From: Diplosphaera chodatii
Lineage: Eukaryota; Chlorophyta; Trebouxiophyceae; Prasiolales; Stichococcaceae
Assembly: GCA_032358165.1 (NCBI GenBank)
Contig: JAALGY010000053.1
Coordinates: 744,001 to 808,000, forward strand
Reading direction: 5' to 3'
Length of the DNA: 64,000 bases
The position numbers and the translations under genes are program-made. The notes beneath the pieces are model-generated. The model was not told the origin of the DNA. It did no database searches and was given only the letters and a program-made list of their open reading frames with translations. Of the stretch, positions 51,308-61,738 are shown piece by piece. How positions within the stretch are numbered: the first letter of the stretch is position 1; every line of letters starts with the position of its first letter.

Positions 51308-51737
51308 GTCTATACACAGGGAATCGCCAGGTGCGATGCTCAATCACAAACCACGAGGCCGCTTGTCCTGTGCTCGTCGTGCTGCAACTGCTGCTACGAT
51401 GTGCCGCTGCAACTGCCAAGTGACTGCCCTGATCGAGCCACAGTGCCAAAATGCAGCAGCTGAACTTGCAGCACAGGGCGTGCATTCAGCTCGACTCGAG
51501 CGACGACCGCATGCGGGATTGCGGGCACCATAACGCAGTATCATCCAGGCCGAGCTTACCGTCCAGTACGTGGTGCGATGGTGGACCAGCAGTCAGGCAG
51601 CGGGGTGCGCTGGCCTGATCTGCATCGACCATTCTGAGACTGCCAAATGCACATGCCTTCAAACGGCGTGCTTTGCCAGTTGTGGTAACCAGCACAAGCT
51701 ATACAATACACCGTGATACATCTGCGCTGTTGTGCAG

Positions 51738-54160
51738 ATCCTGGCGAGCATCGTCTCAAGGCTGAGGTCCACCGCGCTTGCGGACCCCATCAAGCAGGAG
51801 GTGCGCCGAGGCCCGTCATGCAAGCCACTGATGTCACGCAATGATGTTGCGTACCGTGAAGCAGCCTCGACATAAGCATCGCCCATCTCTCGTAACTGTC
51901 CTGCAGGCATCGCAGCGGACCGTCCTGCCGGCGGTGCCCCGCATTATCGCCATTGGCGACCTGCATGGCGACCTGGAGAAGGCGCGCCGCGCCTTCCGGC
52001 TGGGCGGCCTCATCGACGAGCACGACCGCTGGGTCGGCGGCACAACAACGGCAGTGCAGGTGCAGTTGCATGTCGCATGCCGGCTGGCGCTGCTTTGCAC
52101 GCCACACCTTCAGATGACACAGCAGGCCGGCAGCTGATATATCACATGACCTGCATAACATCTACTCCAGTGCATTCGTCCCAGTCATGATGGTCGCCCA
52201 CCTGCGTGCATATTTGCTGGCGCAGGTGGGCGACCAGCTGGACCGTGGGAACCAGGAGATCGAGATCCTGTACTTTCTGGAGCGCCTGGAGCGGGAGGCA
52301 GCGGCAGCAGGCGGCGCGCTGCACGTGCTGAATGGTACTTTGCGAATTTACATTGCCGGAACGTGCCTGAAGCTCACAGCGAAAGAAGGGCACCAAAGGT
52401 CACTCTGATTCGAGCCGCACACGGCGATGCTTGCTAGCTTCTGGCATGCTTCGCCGAAGCTATGTTCACGCCATTTTGATTCCTTGCTTGCAGGCAACCA
52501 CGAGACGATGAATGTCGCGGGCCGCTTCACGTACGCCACGCAACCAGCAATGGCCGAGTTCCTCGAATGGCATGCGCTTGCGCGGCTTGACGCCAATCTC
52601 CGGGTTAGTCTGCCCGTGCTGTCGCCTTCCCTCTTCCCTTGGTGATTTGAGATGTGTTGCGGTCGTCATCCAAATGATACACCTGTGGCTTTTGATATTG
52701 CCAGCGTTGCTCGCCGAGCAGAAGGTGCTGGCTTAGTGACCAAAGCTAGTCTTGCTGTGCAACCTTGTCACATGTCGGCAGGAGAAGTGCGGGTACCCAG
52801 CGCCGGCCTTCACAGCGCGCGACCTGCCCACGGAGCATCAGCACAACATGCCGGCGCTCAAGAACAGGAAGGTCGCGGCGCGGTGGGCGGCCCTCAGCCC
52901 CGGCGGGCCCATCACCCAGCGCTTCCTCGCGCCCCACCCGGTGCGTGGCTGTGCACCTAGGGACATGCACGAGCTTGTGGCACACGGGCTGCCCAGGCAC
53001 GCCTCACATGTGCCCTGATGTTGGCAGGGACTGGTCATGTCTTAGTGGAACGTCACGCACTGTTCCCGAAGGTATGCTTGCGTCATGTGCATGGTGTCAC
53101 ACACGCAGGTGGTCCTCCAGGTCGGCAGCACAGTGTTTGTCCACGCTGGCGTGCTGCCGGAGCACGCCCGCTACGGGCTGGAGCGCATGAACACGTGCGC
53201 CCCATGCTGTTCCCGTGCTGTTGCCATGTGTCGCTGCTGCATTGTGCTGATGCCGCCTTCTCAATTGGCAACACTTTTGGTGTGTGAAACTCATTGGGTG
53301 TGCTGACTGTAGAGATACGAGGGAGTGGATGATGGGCAAGGGCACCGACATGCCCAAGTTCCTCAATGGGCGGCAGGCAGTGGTGAGCGGTCTGCAAGGC
53401 CCAGATGCAGTGCATCCGGTTCCGGCTGGTGCACCCTGCAGTTGCACAATCGCATCGTCATTCGGGTGCGCAGGCCACATCGCAAGGCCCTTGACAGTAC
53501 TGCGCACATGTGTGGCGTCAAACCTGCAGGTGTGGGCCAGGGACTACTCGGCGGAGGATCCGGGGCGGTGCGACTGCGATGCACTGCAGGAGGCGCTCAG
53601 CATGATCCAGGGTGCCCACAGAATGGTGCGCGCAGCCCGGGGAGTGTGCCTGCCTGCTGCCACGCACACGTGCTTTGCACCGTGACGCTGCAGCCATGGA
53701 CACGTCAAAGGTGTTAGGCGCCTTGCCATGTCATACAGCCCCTGCTTGCTGTGCACTGCGCATTCCTGCTTGTCACATCCTGACCGCAGGTGGTGGGCCA
53801 CACGATACAGCGCGAGGGGATCAACAGCGCCTGCGAGGCCAGGGTGCACAGGATCGACGTTGGCCTGTCGGCTGGCTGCGGCGATGGCACACCTCAGGTC
53901 AGCATCTGCGACCGTTGTGCTGGCTTATTTCTAGCACATCACACATTTGGTGTCATGGCCATGATATGTTCAATTGTCCGCAGTAGCAGCAGTCAATGCT
54001 CAAGTGCGGCAGTACGCAGAGCATCTGCACCTTCACCAGGTCGCTTCAAGTGCAGGTGCTGGAGATCCTGCATGATTCGCAGGTCCGCCGGCTGTCAGAG
54101 CGTGTGGCAGCAGTTGAAAAGCTAGCTAATCTGCGGAACGCGCCTATGCTGGCGTCGTAA
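51738..54160 (+). CDS. SLP1: Shewanella-like protein phosphatase
   Basis: Ten recognised exons, 352 residues: 51738-51800, 51907-52059, 52226-52334, 52494-52603, 52782-52940, 53109-53194, 53313-53382, 53530-53625, 53790-53897 and 54056-54160. The metallophosphoesterase signature is complete: GDLHGD, VGDQLDRGNQE, GNHE, VFVHAGVLPEHA and VVGHTIQ. This set with DQLDRG and the inserts between blocks is characteristic of the PPP-type Shewanella-like phosphatases of bacteria, plants, algae and apicomplexans; plant SLP1 is plastid-localised. The first exon lies upstream and was not fixed. An ATG at 51451 opens a frame that could reach exon 1 through a GT donor, and would have to supply any transit peptide. 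The C terminus is helical (LSERVAAVEKLANL). Confidence 0.88.
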
Positions 54161-54633
54161 CAGGCAAACTTCACTGCTGTGACGTGCATCAGCAGAACAG
54201 CTTGGATCTCAAACAGCAGTACTATTGTTTGATTTGAGACCTCTTGGCCGTACCGCTCAGAGGCTTGGTGAAGCGATTGTTGGTCATGTACGATTGGTTC
54301 TTTCCTGCACTTGACTAGTGCCCAAGGCGTGCGATATTGCAGGCATGCGCCTGGAAGATGAAGCATGGCAATCAAAGCAAGCCTGTGTTAAGACCAACAT
54401 TTCCACAACTTCACCGCCAGGGTTCGCGAACCTGCTAAGAAAACATGCCAGCTGGCGTGCCGATCACTGCGCAGGATCAAATTCTGACAAGCGTTCACGA
54501 TCCTGTCAAGAGGCTGACTAGGTACTGTCTGTTGCGGATCTGAGGCAGAACTGTTCACGAGTCATGTTGGTCAGCATCACAGAGGTACAACGCACTTGTG
54601 CGTTTGGTAGATGGGGCAGGTGCTGCACTAGAC
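54161..54633. other. Convergent intergenic spacer
   Basis: 473 bases between the phosphatase and oxygenase stop codons; presumed 3' untranslated regions. Confidence 0.4.
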
Positions 54634-57600
54634 CTATGCTTCCGTCTGTGTCCGCTCCATGAAATGGACGAAGACATTTGCCATGAAGCGGCCATTCAGT
54701 GGCGCTGGCCGGCCGTGTGCACACGTTGCGCCCTCATACAGCAGCATTTCGCCAGGGTGCAACACTGCTTGGTGCGCCTTGCCAGCGTGATCAAACACCT
54801 CCAGCGGCCACGGCTCATCCACATCCTGCGGCGGCATCCAGGTTTCAAGGGTGCACTTGTCGACACCGTCTGGGGTTCCACCCAGCCCCAAGGGTAGTGT
54901 TTTCAGCATTATACTTGCATATCGCAGACAAAATGTTGCATGCAGTGCACCTGAACTTGCCTGTTCTGTAACCAGTGATTGGATCACCTGATCGATGTTG
55001 ATGATGGCTGAGATGTGGTGCGTCTCCGGCACATCCACATGGTCCCGCAGCACGCACCCCCGGGTGTACACCCGAATGCCGTAGATGGCCGTGGACTGCA
55101 TCAAGGTCAACGTACCGGCGCTCAATGAACTGCCTTGCAGTGGACGCAGCTGATGAGTCAAAGCCAGGTGCCCCGGGCAGCAGCACATCCCGTGTGGCAG
55201 CGGCACACGCTGCAGGGCAACAACGATTGGCTTGCCTCTAGACTGATGCCGCCAGCCCACAGCTGCATGATGGGCCGCAGCGTGTCGAAAATGGCCGGCC
55301 GCATAGGACCTGGCTCCGTGATGTCTACCTGCATATTGAGACGGGCACCAAGTTGGTCAGTTTGCACGCGGCATACTGTGACTGTCAGCAGCGCTCTGTC
55401 CTTAGCAAAACGTCAAGCCCCCTAGGCGGGGTGTCCAGCAGCTGGGCATGTGCTGGTGTGGGACCACATACCAGCAGGAACTGCGCCTCCTCGTGGTTCA
55501 CGTACACGTCTTCGTCATCCCACTCCTCCCTCGAGTAGTTCCCCGCATGTGCCTGCAGTGAGGCACACGTGTCTCCATTGCCATCACCTGATCCTGCTGT
55601 GGTCTGTCAGCTCAGCATGAAAGAGCAAGCATTTGGCGTCTGTACCCAATCATGCCCACAAAATCATACCAACAGACCTGTTTCATAGAGTGCAGCAGAC
55701 AGGGCGCATTCGACACCCGAGTTTGCAAGGACCACACATATTCTCGCACCTCGAAGTAGGCGTGCAAGCTGTGAAACAGCACCGCTGGCGCGCGCCGCTT
55801 CTCGAAGCCAACCTGCGTGTAATGCTTGATGGCGGTGCTCTGGTTCCGGATGTCCTCCAGCCGCCCCGTCTGCGCCGCTGCACGCTCCTGCAGCCATCTG
55901 TGCACCCTCAGCCACGGAAGCTTTAAGGCAAGCAAGCAGCCCTTTCACACAGTCTGACCAGCGCCTGCAATGCAACAATCTAGCTGGTTGGTCAGTCGGC
56001 GCACCTGCTGCTGCTTCTCTGTGAACTGCTTGTTGGGGCGCACGAGCTCACAGCCCGGGTCAGTAAAGAAATTGCATTCGCCCGGCCGCCGCACCGTCAT
56101 CATCGCATCACCTCGGAGCGTATGCCGCGCCAGGACCTGGTAGTGTGTTTCCCACACAGTAATTAGACTTCACTGTGAGGGTCGCTAACAAACGTGAGGC
56201 AAGGGCATGTCGAGACAGCAAAATTCGGGGTAAACTCAAGGGCAGCACCGTCTTGCACCTGTGCTGTGCCGGGGTCTGCACTGCCATCGTCCAGGACTGC
56301 TGTCCATGTGGCCTGGTGCAGACCATGAAAATACTATCGAGAGGTTCTCCTGCCATTTGCTGCGGCACGGCTCAGTAGCCCTGTCTGGCTGGCGATGTCT
56401 GATGCCAACCAGGATGAAGGCAGGATGCCCCTTTTTCCCCATTGTTTACGGGCGGCACCTGGAGTGACGACTTTAGCCACTGGCGCCCCTTCGGCTCGAT
56501 GGCCCTGTGCTCCGTCGCTGCAGCGTCCTCCTCTGCCTGCACCGGCGCGCTGCCGGCGCCCAGTGGCCCTGGGCCAGCTGCTGCAGACCTGCTGCTATCC
56601 CCATCCCTGCTGTCTGACGGCTGCGCCTGGCTGAACGTGACAGTCGCGCCGGCATCGTTGGCCAGGCAAATGTACACTGAGGCAGTCTTCGCCACCCAAT
56701 TGGCGAGGGCCTTGCCGGGCGTAGTTCCGCCGCTGCCATGCTGCCAGGACTGCCACACCTCTGGAGGCTGCAAAGAGAGCACAATGCCTGTGCCGCCCAA
56801 CTGCTTGGTGATGTCCACAAACACACGTTGCACATGGTGCACACATTACAGGGTTGTCACAGCCTATTGACAGCACAGCAACGGCATAGTTGCCTGCACC
56901 TCGCAGCTGCCCACATGGCAGAAGGGCGGCACTAGCACTGCGCCGGGCAGGCGCTCCACACCCCAGAACGCCGCCAGCGCCGCCGCGTGCGGGCCCTCAT
57001 GCCACTCCTGCAGCGTGGCAGGCCACCGCCGTGGGAAAGCTTCACGCGGAACCGCTGCCAAGTCCACCACCGGTGCTGGGTGAGGTCCATGTGCCGACAG
57101 CCGCTGCCATGCTCGATGTATTTCGAAGCAAATCACATCAGCTGCACAGCAAGCGACAGGCTGTGTCGCTCGCATGGCTCACCACCACCACCGGCTGCAG
57201 CACACGGCGCACGTCCACCTCCAGCTGCGCCTGCTGCCAGCCTGGGGACTGTGCCGTCGAGTTGCCGACCACAACATGCAGCCGCCAGCAGTGCAGCGTG
57301 GCGCCCGGCGGCGCCTGCTGCTGCAGCGACCTGTCCAGCGGAAGTGCTGACCATGACAGCTGGACGAAGGTGAGTGTGAGTCAGGCGACCCAGTGCATCG
57401 ATCATGCGGTTGCGTTCAGCGTGCGCCTCACCGCCTGTGTATGAGGCCAAGCGTGGAGTCGGGGTGGATAGCAGGTGTGGCCATGCCGGCGGCGCTGTTG
57501 CCCACATCATCTGGACCCCTGATGTGATGCAGCCGTGTCCTGATGTGTGCACAACACTGGCAATTGGCAGACACATCCTCACAGGACCATGCAGCACACT

Positions 57601-57854
57601 TCAGCTTCGGCGGGGACGTTGATCACTGATCATAAAGCAGCTCGCCTGGCGATGGCGAGCACCGCAAGCACCAGCATGAAGGCGACAAGCAACCAGCGCT
57701 GCCGTGAGAGCCTGCGCTGCCGATCCCGCCACTTGCGAGCGTGCGGGACCTGCAGCCACGGCTCTGCATCTGATGCATCTGATGCCGGAGTAGCCAGGAC
57801 ATAGCATGTACCACCTCGCGTACAGACGGTGACGTTCCCAGCAATGCTGGTCAT
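54634..57854 (-). CDS. Prolyl-4-hydroxylase-like 2-oxoglutarate/Fe(II) dioxygenase, membrane anchored
   Basis: Secure exons: 56005-56136, 55750-55920, 55472-55552, 55236-55328, 54988-55095 and 54634-54825. They encode VYVNHEEAQFLL, TLRPIMQLWAG, YGIRVYTRGCVLRDHVDVPE with the HxD iron ligands, and LLYEGATCAHGRPAPLNGRF with the distal His and a basic residue for 2-oxoglutarate. Such enzymes hydroxylate prolines of secreted or wall glycoproteins in the ER/Golgi. Upstream same-strand exons at 56459-56767, 56900-57007, 57046-57075 and 57183-57359 are all phase 0 and appear to extend the protein. A frame at 57646-57854 gives a type II signal anchor (RWLLVAFMLVLAVLAIA). The upstream half may be a separate gene: its joins and the first exon's phase are unresolved. 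One intron has a GC donor with good consensus (AGAG/GCAAGC, 55235). Confidence 0.72.
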
Positions 57855-58706
57855 TGAGCTGTACCGTCATGGCGGGGACCACGCCGAATGGTCGGACGTC
57901 TACTTGCGTCCGTTTCACCCAGCTATAACCACATGTTCACATTCTGCCAGGCCCAGGCGCTGGTGTGGAGTTCAGACGCCGCATGTGCCAGCTGGTGCCG
58001 CCTTCCTGCTGTCAGTGCGGTGATCCAGATGCGCAAGGCTCTTCAGACAGCCCGGCCCAGCAGAAGCTGTGCCGGCGGGATCACGTGAAAGCAGGTCCTC
58101 GTCCGACTTGTCAGCCAGAGGGACAAACAAGCTGTTTCGTAAGCTTCCCAGTCTCCGAGGCAGTGTGTTGCAGCACTAATCGGGTACAACCAACCTATAA
58201 TTGGCGTACGCAACCTTGAATGGAAGCACGTGTTGGTTGTGTTTTCTGATACCGCACTTATCTGCACTTGTACTTGCAATGCTAGCCTCATGTGCGACGC
58301 TTCAAGAGTGCAAGACATGACATGTTGCACTCCCCAATGTCAAACCCCCTGCTGCCTAGCAAGTATGTGTCGCAGCGTCCGCCAGATGTACAGTTGCGCC
58401 CGCACAAGCAGTAGCTTTCAGAAAGTGCCAAGACTCCATGCAGATGCAGCACTGACGCAGGCCATGGCCGTTTGATGCTGTGCATGATCATAGACATCTC
58501 ACGCGGCACAGCACATCAGTACTGTAGGCCTAGCTCCCGGTAGTGATCAGCGTATTGGCGCGTGTAACTCAAGGTATTGCATGAATGCAGTGGAAGAGTG
58601 GACACCACTATCTGCAACTGCAGGTCACGACCATGACGCTGGGGAGCAATTTGCATCATCCCATGCGTGGCTTTGGGGTGCCCAGTGATTGAACAGACGG
58701 TGTGGA
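57855..58706. promoter_or_regulatory. Divergent intergenic region
   Basis: About 850 bases between the oxygenase and DGAT2 start codons. No further exon of DGAT2 was found here, and no repeat. Promoter role by position only. Confidence 0.4.
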
Positions 58707-61115
58707 ATGCTGCAGATCATGGGGGCGCGTGCGTTGCTGGAGAGGCTGGCGGTGACATTCTACATGATCACATTCATGTCGGGTGCGGGACACTGCTACA
58801 TGCGCTGTGGTGCCTGAATGCACAGGGTCCTGATCTGCACGCATGCCAGGTCCTGGAGATAAGCTGACTCGATGTGGCCCCGATGACGTGCTCTGGATGC
58901 TATGCAGGCATCTGGGGTTGGTTTCTGCTTCCCGTCTTCCTGTTCAACTGGTTAACAGTGGTGCCCTATGTCATGTGAGCACTGTCAGAAGTTCTGATGT
59001 AGATACCTGGCTCAAATTGCAACCCGGCCGAGTGATAGACAGCACCCAGAGATCAAGGCAAAACGATGTGGTTGCTGCACTCACGCAGATACTTGTACCT
59101 GACGTGGTTCGGCCCGCTCAGAACAGCCTGCCAGGACGTCAAGTGGCCGAACCCTTTCAAGAGGTGAGGTGTCGACCCTGCAGCACATCAGGCTACGTGT
59201 TGTGACATGGTGCAGCGTGCATATGCAGTACTCGACAGTATTACGCCTGTCCGACGCCCGACGCACGCCGACGCTGAAGGTGCTTCCGGGCCGCACTGAA
59301 GGTCAGGGTCCATCAACACGAACCCTTGCGGACCGTCATCAAATTGAGGCAGGACACACATGTGCAGGTTGCCGGTCTGGAGGTATGCGGCGTCCTTCTA
59401 CCCCGCAAAGATTGTAAAAACCGCCGAGCTGGACCCGGATGGCAACTACATCTTCTGCGCGCACCCCCACGGCATCTTCTGCTCCTCGCTGTTCCTGGCC
59501 TTCGCAACTGAGGCCCTGGACTTCTCGAAGCTTTACCCAGGCAAGGCGTTCCATACCCACTTGCATCAAAGGTCGACTGGCTTACAACCTGCAACCAAAA
59601 CATGGGCTGTGTCTGGGGAACAGCTTCAATCTGGGAGCCCTGTGAATTGTACTTACAGAACCATGCTCATGCTGGCATGAATGTGCATATCTTTAGCCTT
59701 CGCTACCAGTGGCGCCCATGACACTGTGAATGCCCTACATCGGCAGAGGCAGTTGCACTGTGACACCCTCATGCTGGAGATGGTTGTCCTGCAGGCATTG
59801 ATGTGCACTTCCTGACCCTGCCGCTGCACTTCAAGAACCCGTTTGTGCGGGACTGGATTCTGCTGCACGGCATGCTCGACACCAGCCGTGCCACCTGCAA
59901 ACGTATCCTGACTGGGTGAGTCACTAGGCTGAGTACAGGCACCCGACGCAGACACGACGGTTGATTCAACATTTGAACATGCTTGAGTGACGGGTCATTG
60001 CACACCAGCAGGCAAGGCTACAGGTCGTGCAGATGCAGTTCGCCGCATGTAAGTCAAGCTGCTGGTCTGACGTCAGGGGTACAGGGCGGTCGATTGCAAT
60101 GGCCATTGGTGGCGCTCGAGAGTGCCTGTTCGTCGAGCCGGGGCTGCTGAACATCATTTTGGACCGCCGCATGGGCTTCATTCGTGTTGCCATGGAGACG
60201 GGTGGGACTGCGCGGAGTACCATGCTTCAGTCTGTTGACTTTCTGATGCCCCATGGTGCAGTATACCACACACCAGCATCATGCAGATTTGTGCTGAGGA
60301 GGCACACCGTGCATTGTCTGGCGTGCAGGTGCGTCACTCGTCCCGGTGATCAGCTTTGGGGAGAACGAGCTGTTTGACGCCAAGGTGGCGGGCCCCGACA
60401 CTGCCTTCGGAAGGTTCCAGCTGTGAGTTCTGCTTTCTCCCACGCTGTGATGCACGTACGGGTGGACACTCCAACTGTTGCACTTTTACAGTCATGCGCA
60501 CCATCCGCAGGCAGTTGACGATTCGGCAAGTTTACGCAACACACTCCCTGATTCATCTCCATGCAGTTGGGGGCTGAAGCACGTAGGGATCACCAGCCCT
60601 GACTTCTCGTGGCTAGGACCGCACAGGGTGCCTATCAACACCGTTATTGGCGCCCCCATCAAGGTGACGAATGGGCTCGGGCGTACAAGTTTGCCCGAAA
60701 CTGTCTGCAATCTAGGGTGTCTTGCACCAGCATTGCCAGCCCCTGCGACAAACGTGGTGCTGAAATTAGCCAGAGCTCTGTCCTGCTGCAGGTGCCAAAG
60801 TTCGAGGGCGATGTGTTTGGCGAACAGGGCCAGGCAGCGGCCAAGGAGCTGCATGCGAAGTATAAAAAGGTGTCTGACGCATGTGCTTCATGCTCCCTGC
60901 GTCAATGTGTCTGGATACAAGCACTGCTGCTACTGCACACTGTATTGTGCCAGAGCAGCGTGCACATCCTGTGTTCCCTGTACAAGACACTCTAGTCTGT
61001 CAAGTATGCTCGATAAATTATGAGGTGGCTGTCGCAGGCGCTGCTAGACCTGTACCAGAAGCATAAGGACGAGTTCCATGCACAACGCCGCGAGGAGCTC
61101 CAGATCATCGCCTAG
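58707..61115 (+). CDS. DGAT2: Diacylglycerol O-acyltransferase type 2
   Basis: Ten exons, 327 residues: 58707-58782, 58908-58974, 59089-59163, 59368-59540, 59795-59915, 60077-60201, 60329-60422, 60567-60663, 60792-60869 and 61038-61115. It transfers an acyl group from acyl-CoA to diacylglycerol, the last step of triacylglycerol synthesis, at the ER/lipid droplet. Signatures: two hydrophobic N-terminal exons (LAVTFYMITFM; WFLLPVFLFNWLTVVPYV), FYPAKIVKTAELDP, HPHG (CAHPHGIF), GGARE, RMGFIRVAMETG then LVPVISFGENE, and the end LDLYQKHKDEF. HPHG is essential in the family. Length is typical for algal DGTT proteins. The start is the ATG giving an in-frame phase-1 join. Intron 4 has a GC donor (59541, CCAG/GCAAGG); no GT keeps frame. 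It is convergent with the next gene. Confidence 0.93.
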
Positions 61116-61738
61116 GTCGGCCAGGAAGTCTCTTGCTGCCTCCAATGACGCCAGGCAGATATCCGACATTGAGGCTGACTCTGGAGACTTGCGCCTCAAG
61201 CGACAACAGCTACTAGCAGGCCAATGCCACGATGACATCCCGAACACTGCCGAGTCTGCAGCAACGCATGCAGACTGCGGTCCATTCATTCAGGCAGAAC
61301 AGCTGCCAACACGATATGATGCCAGTTGTTTGTCGACGACATGACTAACATTCCTATTCTTTCGGTTGGGCATATTGACGAAGGCTACATCTGTATTAGC
61401 AGGCACGCTGCAACCAAAGTTGTCACATGATATTCTTCGCCTCAGACTTGGCTTACATTGTGACATGCTCAGTGTAAGGCATGTACATCTAGCCAAGGTG
61501 CTTGTCCACTCTCGAGATGGCTCGAAAAAAATACAACTACGAACTGACGGAGCATCTGCAACCAATCGGCAAACAAGCGTCACCTAGAAGGAGGAAAGCA
61601 GCAGTAATCTGAGCAGTTTTCACCCGCCAAGCGGGTGCTGTTGGTACAAATGCGGGTCTGAATGAAGACACTCACAACACCCGACTCCGCCAGCCTCTTC
61701 CAAGCTGTCTACAGCCGACAGATGCACTTGACCCTGAC
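61116..61738. other. Convergent intergenic spacer
   Basis: 623 bases between DGAT2 and the last gene; presumed 3' untranslated regions. Nothing else recognised. Confidence 0.4.
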
